64,000 nucleotides of DNA from positions 33,012,820-33,076,819 of the forward strand of contig CM034532.1 of NCBI GenBank assembly GCA_020002185.1, in the 5' to 3' direction. Below are positions 46,000 through 60,500 of this stretch, piece by piece. Source of the DNA: Paraescarpia echinospica (Eukaryota; Annelida; Polychaeta; Sabellida; Siboglinidae). The notes beneath the pieces were generated by a model. It was given only the letters and a program-made list of their open reading frames with translations. It did no database searches and had not been told where the DNA came from. The position numbers and the translations under genes are program-made. Position 1 is the stretch's first letter. Every line of letters starts with the position of its first letter.

Positions 46000-47614
46000 A
46001 CCTAGATCTTTCTCTGGATACAGACGAAAAACCCATGATCACCTATGTGCTATTTGACCGGATACGGACAGATAGCTCATGGTTGCACATATGCTAGTTG
46101 ACCAGATAAATATGCTATGCCAGTTTATATATATGCTGTTTGCAGGGTCTGTACTGGGCCTTGAAAACCTTGAATGACACCAATCCCAATTCAAGGCCTT
46201 GACTTCTGACTTGCAACCTTGAAAAGCCTTGATTATGCTGTGCCTCTGGCCTGTGTTCACCAGTAGCCAGTGCATTCCCTTCTGATCTCAGCCTGAGACC
46301 CAGGTTACCTTATCTGCTTATTTTGCATAATCCATGGCACTGCTGTTGGTTACAGTTGTCCACTGGTAGTCTTTGTTCACCAGTACCTCCTTCCTGGCTG
46401 GGGAGGTGATTCAGCTGGGGAGCACTTCTGGTGCCCATTAGTGAATCTGCACAGCAGTTGCCCTTTGATTGACTCCTTTTTATGATGCAGGGCTTCTTGT
46501 TCATTCAAATTGATCTTGCTTACCCAATCAGTTGTTTATGGGTATGGGTGTTACATACTTAGAATTTGCATCTGTGGTGAGATTCACATATGTAGAAGCA
46601 TGAAGCAGTCAAATCTGTGGGCAGAAATAACATCACAGGAAAAAGTCACGCAAATTAAGTTACAGTTTTGTCTAGGAAAATAAGTCACAGAACTTCATTA
46701 ATACTTCAGCACAAGTGTGATTTGTCAATGACTTTTTATCAGACTTCTGAATTTTGTGTCATGCGGAAGTTATTTTTGATTATTAAAACAATTATTCACC
46801 TTAATTTATTTAATATTTCCACTCATATTGTAAATACAAAGAACTGTAAATTTAAGCGTGAGCATAAATGAGATTTATATGTGATTTTTATCTAACTTAT
46901 GCACTGAATTTGTTGATCTCTTTTAATGTAATTTTGATTATTAAAATGACTATTTATACAACTTTATTTAATATTTGACTTTATTTAATATTTGACTGGA
47001 TAAATAGTTATTTACATAAACATGGATTATGTTTAACAAACTAGCGCAAAACATTGCTTATCAACAATCTATGACATCAGTGCATCTGAATCAGTCTTGA
47101 ATCAAATGCTTTGGATATATTTGATTGCATGTGTCCGTTATTTCGTAGGATCCCGGGTTGCTTAGAAAGAAAAAAAATTCTTTATCTCTTACGCAATTCC
47201 ATGTAACTGTGCATTGTTTAGCAACTATCGTAGAACTGTGAAAAATTTCTCTGTTTAAAATTGATAGCAGCTGGCGATAAGTTTCAAAATCCCCAAACAC
47301 ACAACCAACTGCCACCGCGTCCATCTCAGTTGTTTGAATCCTTGTCGTGCACCAAGCTATATTTGATCGACGTTGTACAAGACATAAAGTTCTGTGTACG
47401 GTACTTGTATAATACTGTCCATTACGCTTCTTGCAATTGTAACAGTGATTATTCATCACAGATTCCAAAAATGGTGTAGCCAACGAGGACGTAAGGGAAA
47501 CATTTTAATGACATCAGTTACGAAGCTTATACTAATGGGGGTTTGTTATTCCGTATCTTAACTAAATGACTATTTCTGAATGCAACATGATAACATTATC
47601 ATGTAAAGTAATCC

Positions 47615-47685
47615 GCTGCAAGCATGGTTCAAACCTGTGCGGGAAGATTTTAAGTCCAACGCCTTAACCACTTGGCCATCACAGC
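47615..47685 (-). tRNA. tRNA-Leu(UAA)-like pseudogene
   Basis: On the minus strand: acceptor arms GCTGTGA and TTGCAGC pair with two wobbles. The box A region is TGGCCAAGTGGTTAAGGCG, the anticodon loop CTTAAAA gives UAA, and GGTTTGAACC stands for box B. The variable arm is missing, the lower anticodon stem does not pair, and the T stem has mismatches, so this is a pseudogene or SINE head. Confidence 0.6.
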
Positions 47686-47766
47686 CGTTGTAGGATCTAA
47701 TCTGTTCTGACAAAACAGATGAGATGCGCGAAAATTTGCGCAATGATTTGAAATCACACGAGAAAA

Positions 47767-47827
47767 TTTGTCCGGACAAATAGCCTATGTCATGCCCTAC
47801 ACTATTCGTCCATATCTGGACGAATAG
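47767..47827. repeat. Two adjacent perfect palindromes
   Basis: TTTGTCCGGACAAA (47767-47780) is followed by an 11-bp-arm hairpin with a 4-base loop (47802-47827; arms CTATTCGTCCA / TGGACGAATAG). They may be the ends of a small foldback element. Confidence 0.8.
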
Positions 47828-48588
47828 CCACTCTGATAATATAATAAAGAGTAAAGGACTGGGAAGTAAACTAATTTGTCTTATTTGCGATGAGTCTTGC
47901 TCAGAATGCAGTTGACTGTCATCATTCCGAATTTTAATGAAATGTCAAAAAAAAAAACAGAAAAAAGTAAATGGCTTGTAATTTTGTTTTTCAACTTGTA
48001 TCCTACCTGGTAATCATGTCGGCTAATGGTAACGACTCGGCCAATCACAGAATATTACTACTTGTAGTTCCACTGATATCTGTATATTATAGATCTGCGC
48101 TGGGGGCAAACAGTTCTGTGTTCCGGCACAGGTGATTTGTTGGAATCATCTTAGAAGTTCCAAAATGTTAACACATAAATTATGGATACTTCACATACTA
48201 AGAAAAGTACACCTTAATTGTACTTTGTTACAAGTAAAAGTATTTCTAAATGTACTTTATTACACAAGAAAAATAAACTTGTCTACTTAAGTATGTCCTA
48301 TCAGTTGTGACAAAGTAAAAGTACTTCTTTACATTCCAGCTCTGATTTGTTCAGTATTTGCAATGCAGCAACATCCATACATATTTACATTTGACATAAA
48401 ATAATTCCAGTCACACAATAGCATAATGACTGGTGGTGACTATTATAACCGTGTTTAATAGAATGGTTAATAAATATAACTTGTACAAACAATCATTTTT
48501 GACAAATTTGCAGACCAGCCTCATCCCTTCAAAGCCATTTGCATTTTTGTCGTAATTTTGTCATTTGTTTGTATGACAGGGGGAGAGG

Positions 48589-51500
48589 ATGCTGACGTTA
48601 CGAGAGTACAAGAGAAAGCCAGGCGATGAGGACCACTCGCGTACACAGCCTCCGAAGTACATCTTCCTTGAAGGTTGCACCACCATCGGTCGAGGTTATT
48701 GCAACAACATCCAGCTGCTGATGCCATGGTTGAGTAGGCAGCATGTCGTGGTTTGTACACCATTAGGCTATCACTTGCCCAACTAATGCTGTGTTCATAC
48801 AGAAAATCTTAAGAGACTTAACTTTAAACCGGTTTATGACGTATAATTGTTTACAACTCCATGTATCCTTTCTACAATTGTTCCAAGCTACGTCATTGTT
48901 GTATACGTGAAGTTAAACAGCTTACGCAACATAACAGTCACATTATTTTGATGTATCTCCTTTAGAATTTCCTTTAGAAACAACTCGTGAACTGGCAACA
49001 AAACATTGTTATCTGTTCTTTTGTTTTCTTCTTCATCACGTGTAAATGTGTCAGTTAACACTACCTAGGTAGAGCAGGATGACATTAAACAAGTAAATCT
49101 GACATTAATCTGAAAGAACCTATAATTTATGTGATATAAAAACATATAACAATACCTCACAAAATATATGAAAGTTCTACCGAAGAAAAATTTCATATCC
49201 GGGTGTGTCTTTCTAATTTAAAATGTTATGTTCTGTCTATAGAGAAAATATGTTGGAGGTATGCTGTCTGCTAAATTACATTTAATATGCGAAATGTTCA
49301 AATTGTAAATATTCATCATATTGGTAGCAATATGGGGCAAAGTGCAACTGATTCAGCAGTCTGCTAATGATTGCATCTGATTCCGGGTAATAGAACAGAC
49401 AACTTCACTTTGAGATTTATTCATTTCAAATAATTTGGACAGTAGAATAGGAGATAGTTAAACAATAAATATCACAAATGTTGTAACCTGTTGCATGATC
49501 TCACACGGAAATAACCTATGTAGATATTAGTCCTTCATAAATAATCATGGTGGTATTTTTGCATCAGATATCATTGGTGGATGATGAACATTTCCTGGAA
49601 GTCATCGGAAAGACGGGCGTGTTTGTGAACCAACGCCGAGTAATGTGCGTCGTACTAAATGACTTCGATGTTATTACAATTACAACAAAAGCCTTGGCGT
49701 ATTGCAAGAAATTGCCGCAGCATGCAGGGCCCATTCTCTCCTACAAGTACAGCCATACGAGACACGATGTCTCAGACTTGGAGAATGTATACAGATCCCC
49801 CGTCAGTCAGTCAGACTTGATCACAGTGTCGGAGGAGGTGAATGGGAACGTACTGAATGAGACTTATCATGTGGAAGACTTCAATTGCACACCTGAGGTA
49901 ACATTAGCTGAAACTTCAGATAGTCACATCCAAGCAGAGCTACCTGTGGCTAACAATAAGAATAATAACTGCTCTGCCCCGTTACATATATCAAATATTT
50001 AACTTATTACATCAGCATAGTTTATTTTCAGAGACACATTTTCACGTTGCATTGGTATCTTTTATTTCCCCTGGCATAAACACCTTACAGTATATTTTCC
50101 AAAAGAAACAGGCAGTGAGGTGAACAAAATTGTCCAAGTTTTGAAACAGCGGTCAGTAGTAGGATTCGAAACCTGGTCCTGTTGACTGGCAGTCCGGCAT
50201 TCTACCAATCAACCACCGTGCCCCACAACAATAATCTGTCATCTTGCATATGTTACCCCTCCCTGGATTTCTCAGCCCTCACTTACAATGCTGAACTATT
50301 ACGCGATTAGGCAGTGCAGTGCCTTGTGAAGAAAATTGTTTTATTGCTTAGGTGGCCCATCCTAATTATTAACACAGACGCCAAAATGTGTGGAATTATA
50401 GCATATTGAAATCAAAACCATTGACCCTCTGACTGAGTTCATGGCAGGTTTTTTTCAATTCCCTCTGCAGGGTAATATGCTTTTCTTGGCATGTGTAATG
50501 GGGGAAAACAGTTATGAAAAAGCCATAGATGGACTTGAATCCCCATCGTAGACAGTCTGGAAGCCCAATCACTGTGCCAGTGCATATGTTGTGTTCAGCA
50601 TTTAACTTGTATGGCTTGTCACCTCACTGCTATGATGTCCTTCCCATTTTATTGTTTCTCCCACACACCCTAACATTGTCACCCTTTTTTCCTTTCTTCT
50701 GTCTTCATAATGTTTCATTTTTATTAATCTAGCCAATTTGCTGCTATAAGTAATCAGTGTATATACTATTTGCAGGTGTTTAAAAGCATAAGTTACTTTG
50801 AATCAGTGTGTGAGGTCACTAACCATTGTATGAATAACAGTTTACACAACAGATTTTTCTATTGATGTACAAAATCAGCTGATGTTGTGAAGTATGAATT
50901 TAAAAAAAATTGTATTCAATGATCATGAATAAAAATCGCATCCTTTTATTGAATTTAAAAAATCACAAATATTGAACAAAAATCATGTATGGCTGGGCCA
51001 GGTCAGTAAAAACTAATTCACATGTTTCATTGACCATTGTTGTTGCAGAATTCTGAACACACCTCATCACAAGAACCTGTCTGCATTGAGACTGCAACAA
51101 ACAAATCAGACACTGCTGATGCTTCTTCAAGGCTGACTAGTGATACCTCACACCAAGTGGCTAATTCACCAAGAATGACAGCTACAGCAACAGAGGTTGA
51201 CATAGAACTATCTGAGCTGGAGGCAGACCAGCTTCATGTCAACGAGCAGATCGCGGCTGAGGCCAGGCCGAATAAGATGAACCAGATTCAAGTCAATGGA
51301 GAGATTAGGGCCGATGCCAAGCCTTGCCCAAGTGTGACAGCCCAGACTCGCATAAATGGACAGATTAAGGCCAAATCCAAGCCTGGTCCGAGTAAGATGG
51401 ACCGGACTCGCAACAATGGGCAGCTTAAGGTTGATGCCAAGCCCGGCCCAAGTGGGGTGAACTCGAAACTGAATAATCTGAATAATAATAAGTGCACTTC

Positions 51501-54500
51501 GAGTTGCAAGATGAGTCGCATAAACAAGGTTGAGAAACCAATGACGAGACAGAGAGGTAAGGCCAAACGCAAGTACACAAGTGATGATGAAGACTCGCTA
51601 GATGATAAAGACGTGGAGCCGGTACACGTGCCGCGAAAGCTTGCAAAAGGGAAAAGTACCGCAAGCAAGGTTGACCTTGGCATCAAGTGGCGAAACACAA
51701 AAGTTAGCAAGAGCAGGAGTAAAGCAGACAGTGCAAGAGACCAGGCAGAGATGACGCTTGTAGACCGTTGGAAAAGTAAGTTTTTACTTGTTGATATAAA
51801 CAACCTAATCGGGATGACTAATGGTACAAAATTGATTCTGATTCTCTGAGGAAAAAGGAAAAAACATTGTAGTCCAGCCCTCTCACATGTTGAGTGTTTT
51901 CTTTTTACAAAGGCAAATTCTCATTTAATTAATAAACAAAACCTGTTTTTTGTAAACTTAACATTGAATTCTATGTTTTTTCGCACCATTATTTCATGAT
52001 TACACATTTTGCTGTCAAGAATCGGAGCAACCAATTAAGACAGTGGAATGACTACTAATGACAAAATGATAAATAGTTTATTATTTGCCACAGGACCTGT
52101 TCTCAGTGCTCCTAAGCCCAGGATGGTCACAGCGATGTCGGGACTTTACCACAAACATTATTTAGCATTCAAGGATAAGGACGTATTCAAGGTAAGCTTC
52201 GTATGTGGGATCACAAAACTGACTATGGGCATAAGTAGATGCTATGAGGATGGTGCGAAGTTGTCGTCTAAGGTCAGCACCAGCATCTAGGTTGGTCCCT
52301 AGTCTTCATCTTTTGCTTTATCTCGTTGTCGACAGCTCATCATATTGCTCTCATTTACTTTTTGTGAGGACTGTTCTTTCTAAAATGTTTGTATTTCCTG
52401 AATGTTGTTAATTCTATGTCAGTAATTTGTTTTATCTTAAATAAATACATCTGCATTTTACTTAATTAGAACTCAAAGGGAGGTTGTTATCGTGTTATAA
52501 AGTTAGTGTGAGATACAGCTAGTAGTGTTATCTGTGTTAAGAGTTGATTTTGTTATGTTTCCTTATTTATTATTCATAACTGTTCTTCTGTATTTCACGT
52601 GCTTTCTTTACTGTGTAATACATTACATTGCCTACCCCTTTATTTCACATGCTTTCTTTACTGTGTAATACATTACATAGCCTACACCTTTATTTCACAT
52701 GCTTTCTTTACTGTGTAATACATTACATAGCCTACACCTTTATTTCACATGCTTTCTTTACCTTGTAATACATTACATAGCCTACACCTTTATTTCACAT
52801 GCTTTCTTTACTGTGTAATACATTACATAGCTTACACCTTTATTTCACATGCTTTCTTTACTATGTAATACATTACATAGCCTACACCTTTATTTCACAT
52901 GCTTTCTTTACTGTGTAATACATTACATAGCTTACACCTTTATTTCACATGCTTTCTTTACTGTGTAATACATTACATAGCTTACACCTTTATTTCACAT
53001 GCTTTCTTTACTGTGTAATACATTACATAGCTTACACCTTTATTTCACATGCTTTCTTTACTGTGTAATACATTACATAGCTTACACCTTTATTTCACAT
53101 GCTTTCTTTACTGTGTAATACATTACATAGCCTACACCTTTATTTCACATGCTTTCTTTACCGTGTAATACATTACATAGTCTACACCTTTATTTCACAT
53201 GCTTTCTTTACCGTGTAATACATTACATAGTCTACACCTTTATTTCACATGCTTTCTTTACCGTGTAATACATTACATAGCCTACACCTTTATTTCACAT
53301 GCTTTCTTTACTGTGTAATACATTACATAGCCTACACCTTTATTTCACATGCTTTCTTTACTGTGTAATACATTACATAGCCTACACCTTTATTTCACAT
53401 GCTTTCTTTACTGTGTAATACATTACATAGCCTACACCTTTATTTCACATGCTTTCTTTACTGTGTAATACATTACATAGCTTACACCTTTATTTCACAT
53501 GCTTTCTTTACTGTGTAATACATTACATAGCTTACACCTTTATTTCACATGCTTTCTTTACTGTGTAATACATTACATAGCTTACACCTTTATTTCACAT
53601 GCTTTCTTTACTGTGTAATACATTACATAGCCTACACCTTTATTTCACATGCTTTCTTTACCGTGTAATACATTACATAGCCTACACCTTTATTTCACAT
53701 GCTTTCTTTACTGTGTAATACATTACATAGCCTACACCTTTATTTCACATGCTTTCTTTACTGTGTAATACATTACATAGCCTACACCTTTATTTCACAT
53801 GCTTTCTTTACTGTGTAATACATTACATAGCCTACCGGTACACCTTTATTTCACATGCTTTCTTTACTGTGTAATACATTACATAGCCTACACCTTTATT
53901 TCACATGCTTTCTTTACTGTGTAATACATTACATAGCCTACCGGTACACCTTTATTTCACATGCTTTCTTTACTGTGTAATACATTACATTGCCTACCCC
54001 TTTATTTCACATGCTTTCTTTACTGTGTAATACATTACATAGCCTACACCTTTATTTCACATGCTTTCTTTACTGTGTAATACATTACATAGCTTACACC
54101 TTTATTTTAATTTTGAATTTACTTTTGTTTATAACACCAGTCAGGACCTCACCCAGGATCAAATTTTTGTCAGTCCAAATTTTTTCCGACATGCTACGAA
54201 GCGCAGTTGGGCATGCGATTGGATGTGCAATCGGCATGCTATGTAACTATGAGTATATATATATACATATGTGTGTATATGCCTGCATGGTAAATTTTTG
54301 TAATCATACTTAGTGTGTGCACTATATATGACGCTATTCAACGGAATTTGTTAGAACTACGAAACACAGACTATATCACTTTGAGCCAGTGTAATCTAGG
54401 CTGTTGTTATTCCTTCTAGTTTTGTATTCGAAACCGGAATATGTACACTTATGCGTGTTCTAGCGATGTGACAATTAAATTTAATTAGCAACATGTCTTC

Positions 54501-57500
54501 AATGCACTTAGCGGACAGCCAGACAATGATTGCGAAACATTGTTTTTCTTCTTATTGTACAGTATAAATTATTTAAAATATACGCCAGACTGACAGTCCA
54601 AATATGTTTTGATCAACCATTTTGTGTTGTTGACATTTAAATATTTGTGGAGGAAACTTTTGTTTATATGGCAGTGTACTGCTTTCAAAGTCGTTGCCTC
54701 ATGACCGAAGCCAGGATAACAGCGTAATGACACATTAGAATCTTCGCCCCTGTCGGGTCACGATTTTCTTTGTAATTATCCAAGCTCACGATTTTCTGAG
54801 ATTTGAGTGATACTATGGCATTTTTGTGTAAACATTGAACTGTTGAATTCAGAAGTTATTTCTGCTACGTTAAAACACATTTTGGCAGTCAGCAGGTTAC
54901 AATAGATATAGTTTATACTCTATAACATGATTCTACTGTAACAACAAATGTAATACATCCTTTTAAAAAGTTTGTTTGCAATGAAATATGCTAAAAACAA
55001 AAATATAAGTAAATATTGTGGCCTTAAGTACCTGTGTCCCCCATTGTAGGTGGAGTACAACAGTGAAGGGCCGGAACACCAGTGGGACATGACGGAACTA
55101 GATGTGAACGTCACCGTGAACATGGCGTTGTTAGAGTACAAGCTGCACTGTGGTTTATTCGACCCAGAAGACCTGCAATGTCTCTTCAAGCTCGTGCGTA
55201 AGCAGTCCCGGAAAACAGACATGGTGAGTAGGTATTATATATTAATACGTAAACTCGGAGGCATTGCAAGTGTATCTTCTCCCAGGTGCTGAGGTCCACT
55301 TGCCTCTTTCTGTGTTCATTTGCTTCCTTAGACCATTGGCTTCTGATCTACCGATTGGCAAAGCATTTAAAAATAAAGGTATTATTATAATAGTTACTTA
55401 GAGTTATTTACTTTCTCCAGTAAACAAATTGAGTGCCCAGGTGGCACCACAAGTTCAAAATACTGTAGTGGTGGTAACTGCTGCCTTGGTTTATCACTCC
55501 ATCGGTGGTTGTCAGTCATTGAAAAATAAACAGACAGTAATCGTTCTTTAGGACAGATCAACAAACTCATCAAAACCGAGTCGCACTAATTCATTAGACA
55601 TGTAAGAGCTTTTTCAAAGTTTTAAATATTTAATAATTAAAAAAAATTATGATTGTATAACATGGTTGGAGAAATATTTATAATGTACATTACGTATGCT
55701 ACATCAACACGACGCAGATAGAGAACGTTGAAAGCAATGTCTATCTGGGACAGCGATACAGTATCAGAGACAAAAACAAGGAGATTCAAAGAAGAATCAA
55801 GAGTAACTTTGGAACTTGCTAGAAGAGACAAGTCTACAACTCATGCGTACTTCCAGCGATGACATACGGTGCGGAAACATGGGCACTCACCATCCAGCAA
55901 AGAACAAGCTAGCAGCCGCACTAGCAAAGATGAAAAGAAATATGTTAAACATCACATATTGGGAGAGAAAAACAAAACATTTGGGTAAGAGAGAAGACAA
56001 AGGTCATAGACATGATAGAACAAATCAGAAGACAGAAGTGCACCTGGGCAGGGCACATCAACAGACTACGAGATAACCGATGGACATCGTGTATCACAAC
56101 CTGGAGACCCTACGATGAGAAACGATCTAGAGGAAGACCGGCGAGACGGTGGAGAGATGACTAGACGAGTACTGGAAGGGCACCATCTGGCAGAGGATAG
56201 CGCAAGATAGGCAGATTTGGAAACGACATGCTGAAGCCTTCGCCCAACCACAGGACACTACGGCTGCACAACGATGATGATCATGATGACATATGCTATC
56301 CTGTGATCATGCTACCGTAGTAAGTTAATAGTTATACACAAACTGAAACAATGCACGAGACGGGTTGTGATGTTGGCACTTATCAGGAGACAGGAGACAT
56401 TGCTGAAAAATCAGAAGCCATTTTCTGATTTTGACGTATTTACCTAATTAAACATAATTAAATTTAAAAAAAATTGCAAGAATGCTTTTTGAATGTTTAA
56501 TATTATACACCGAATACCTCAGTTTACACATCTGGTGCATCTGAATTCATAGTAAAATTAATATAATGATAACAACAGATTGACTTAATAATAAAATGAA
56601 AACAAATTGACTGGTATTCGTTGATTGCACAATAATTAATGTCTTTAAATCGCACAGTGATATCCTGAAATGACTTGTGTTATTTGTTGGTTGCCAGAAG
56701 GACTTTGACAAGCCCCATGCCCCCGATGATGGCATCGTGCCAGCGGTCCAACCCTCCGGCATAGCCCTCACCCTGAAGCAGTACCAACTGAAGACTGTGG
56801 CATGGATGAGTGGATTGGAGGAACATGTCGACACACCATGGCTCGTCTCTCGTCTACTCAAGTGGGAGGGTGTAAGTCTCCAGTGACCAGTTACTAGTCC
56901 ACCTTAGCTCCCTGGCGTATTGATCCATCTGTTGACGATTTTAATATGGCTTATTAATTTTGAGATTGACTAACCCTTTTGGATTGATGCGCCTCTGAGC
57001 TTGGTTTCCGAGGATTTAGGCGCAAAAGAAGTTACCTTATTATTTACTACACAACATTCACTTTGAAAGGCTGTAGGATACATGTAGTGGTTATATTATG
57101 TATAGACCGTGTTGGTTGTGCACACTAAGTAACTATGCGATTGGTTGTGCACACTAAGTAGCTATGTGAACTGGTTGTGTACACTAAGTGGCTATGCAAT
57201 TGGATGTGTATACTAAGTAGCTATTCGATTGGTTGTGCACACTAAGTAGCTATATGATTGGTTGTGTACACTAAGCAGCTATGCGATTGTGTATACTAAA
57301 TAGCTCTGCAATTGGTTGTACACACTAAGTAGCTATGCTATTGGTTGTGTACACTAAGATATACAATGCGTTCTGTAGTATCAGCTCTGTTTTGATCCTC
57401 TCTCATACAACCCATTTTCACAAAGGCATTCACTTCTGTGTGCCATGTACAGCTGTGTGACATGTACAGTATCCATGTCATTCCAGTTATAATTATACTC

Positions 57501-60500
57501 ACAACCATTATTTTGTGTCACCCCACATTTTTATTATTTATATCACACGTTAGAGATGTCATTAGGACGTTTTAATACATTATCTGGCCATGTTACAAAC
57601 ACAGAGTGATTTACACGGCAGAGATAGAATTCACGTAATTCGTAAGTAACTCACTCTGAACAACTTTCCTAACAGTTTGTTTACACATATTTGATGTGAT
57701 AGGTGTTACAGATTTACCAATAGATATCTTATGGAAGAAATTGTTCAGGTTTTTTTGAAAACTGCATATTACATTAGGAAACACAAAATTGACCCCCACC
57801 AGTATAGTCAAAGATCATGATTTGCTGCAGCAAGTGCCTACAGCAAACACTTGCTTCATTATCATCATCAGCGGTCTCTCAAAACGAGGTTGACATCCGC
57901 CAGGGGTTGGTCGTGGGTCTTGAGGTGACTCGGGGAGCCCGATTCTTGATTTGTAAATCTTGTTGCAGTGTTGGCAGGAGGTTCCGGGTGGAAGGAGACA
58001 TGTAGGTGTTGAGACATCTCCCTCTCCTTTTTCTGTGCCGCTTCTTCACCTCATGTAGTAGACGGTTGGTCTCAAATTGGGCCGTTGCCTGGTGGATGCT
58101 GCAGCACCAAAGTCGATGGTCTGCAGCCATGTCCTCCCAAGTATTGATGTTCATCTGGCCTTTCTTCATGTAATATTTGGTAGTTTGTTTGAAGCGTTTT
58201 CTCTGGCCACCGCATGTTCTCAAACCATGAGTCAGCAGGGAGAACAGTGCTTGCTAGGGGAGACAGTAGTCTTGAATTCTGACACAACAACCAGACCAGC
58301 GGAGCTGATTCTGCATTGCCCTGATGACAGCTGTGTTTTGTTGCAGGTGAAGTGTAATCTGTTGTTTGACCTGAGCAAGGAGCGTGTCTACTTTCCCCCA
58401 GTCCCTCCAGCCGACTCTACATCCTTCAAGGTGCATGCCAAGGGAGGCATCCTTGCAGGTGTGGCGCTACTCCAGTCACCTCCAGTCAGGCCTTATGTGT
58501 GATTTGCCACAGCAAACCGTATATTAAGTGGCACAACCCTATTCTGAACACAAAACAAAAATAGCTGACTGGAACAAGTCCATCATTTTGGTAGAAATGG
58601 CTTATAACCTCAACTTTCAATGTCCTGTTTATTTCCATTGACATACCATCCAAAATTAATCAATACATGCATTTACAAACCCAGATATAAAAACAATTCA
58701 CACTATCGGTCAAAATTACCTCATTTGCAAAACTTTAAAAAAATTCTTCAGTTTTAGTAATGAATAAAAAAACTACTGAAGATATTTTGACAAATGAGGT
58801 ATCAGTAGTTTTTGCAGTTCAGTTCATGCATGATCTGTGAAGTCCAAAAAGATAACCGTTCATTTCACAATTTAATATTCACTTTGCTTTTAATACTCAT
58901 TGCTGTGGCAGGTCACATGTTAGCATCCTCGCAAGTCAGTTGGCTAAATCAGTCGTACTTTTATCTAATTAACTCCACCAATTGGAACTGTGCTGCCTGT
59001 GAGAACAATGCGTGCACCTTTGCACAGTATCAAAGACAAAGGGTGACTCCAGGGAATCCAGATATAATTACTAGTTCAAATAATTAGTCTTACTTCCCGT
59101 ACCAAAACCCAAACAGCCGAATCTTTGAAAGGCATCAAGATTATTGGGTTAGCATAACTTTAGCATTTTAACAAAGCGATATGCCATGGGGTATTGAGAT
59201 TGATGTAATTAGCAGCGCCCCCTGGTGTGCAACAGTGTATATTTGTGACTTTGTATGTAGCAGAAAATGCAGTTAAACATGTCGAGCAAGAGAAAGAATT
59301 TGTTTTACTTAATATTTGTTCACATTTTCACAAATGTTAAACTAGCAAGCCATTTTTGTGGGTTGATTTCGTGGGAGGTTCCCAAGTATCAAGGTAGTAA
59401 TTTTCTTGCTATCCACTTGTATGAAACTGTCATATACAAATGTTTCCATCAATAGACTTTGTTGTGTGGCTTAATGAAACAGCTGAACATTTGCTCTGGT
59501 GTATAACTTGCATTAACATGAGCAGCCCTTGTATACATGGCTGTTTACTGATATAAAATACAGATCTATATCTTCTGGCATGCCTACCTGGGTAGATATA
59601 GACAACCACATGGCAAAAAAGTCCACGGACAATGAACCTGTGATATGATTTTTCTCGTCCTGTTTTTTTGCAGATGAGATGGGTTTGGGGAAGACAATCA
59701 CAATGTTGGCCCTGATTGTGTCCCATAAACCCAAAGACTTCCCGCGGGTACCTGAACCTGATGGTATGAACTTCCTCTTATTCTCTCATATATCGTATAG
59801 TTCCAAATAGATGCACAACTGTGTGATGCAAGCGCTTGGGTTCACACCTATTACGCAGAAACACTAGCACAAGCTGTCGAGGGTGGGCAGACGCACACAT
59901 TGCATATGCATCAATGAATTGTTATACAGAGAGTATATGATTTGTACAGGCTTTGACACACAAACCATGTATCGACTGCCATGCTGGACGACGCTGGTTG
60001 TGGCACCAAGTCATCTGACATCGCAGTGGAAACACGAGAGCGAGAAACACGCTCCCGACTTGAAGGTCCTTCTCATCACAACAAAACCACAGTTTGAGAG
60101 GGTATGTACCTCTCCTATATAAAGCCACTACAGATGGGGACGCAGCGCTGGTTTAAGGATTTCTACTCACATCAACATATTTCATTAACTATACATTCTA
60201 AGCACGGTCACGTTCATTTTGGACAACATATCATAATGTAAACTTGTTAGTTAGTCTGATAGCTAATTATTTAGACTTAAAATATTCAGTTATATGTGTG
60301 TGGACAATATATAACACTTCAGGTTGTTTAGTCAGTATCTCTACACAATAAAACATAGAGCAATAGGTATGAGAAGATGCCTGCCAACGCTTTTAATCTT
60401 TATAATTGTGTTGAATCCTAATGAAATGAGTCGGATGTCCACGAACTTGATTTTGAGAAAATACTGTTTTTACATTGCACGATGATTTTGAAGATTTTGA

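Larger units (their letters stand above)
45997..48588. other. Intergenic / 5' region of the FHA-SNF2 gene
   Basis: No conserved gene found. The 130-codon minus-strand frame at 47091-47483 is Cys- and Thr-rich but unrecognised. A non-coding 5' exon of the next gene probably lies here, because its first coding exon is preceded by an acceptor-like TATGACAG. Confidence 0.4.

Noticed and set aside
47091..47483. 130-codon minus-strand frame
   Set aside because: Biased composition, no recognisable motif, no splice or neighbour support.
52591..54108. Regular repeats resembling a CRISPR array
   Set aside because: The 50-bp units are directly contiguous with no unique spacers, in a eukaryotic intron with no cas genes. 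It is a satellite.
58812..59087. Possible small secreted or membrane protein in an intron
   Set aside because: Only a hydrophobic stretch and N-x-S/T sites by chance-level criteria; no promoter, splice or homology evidence.
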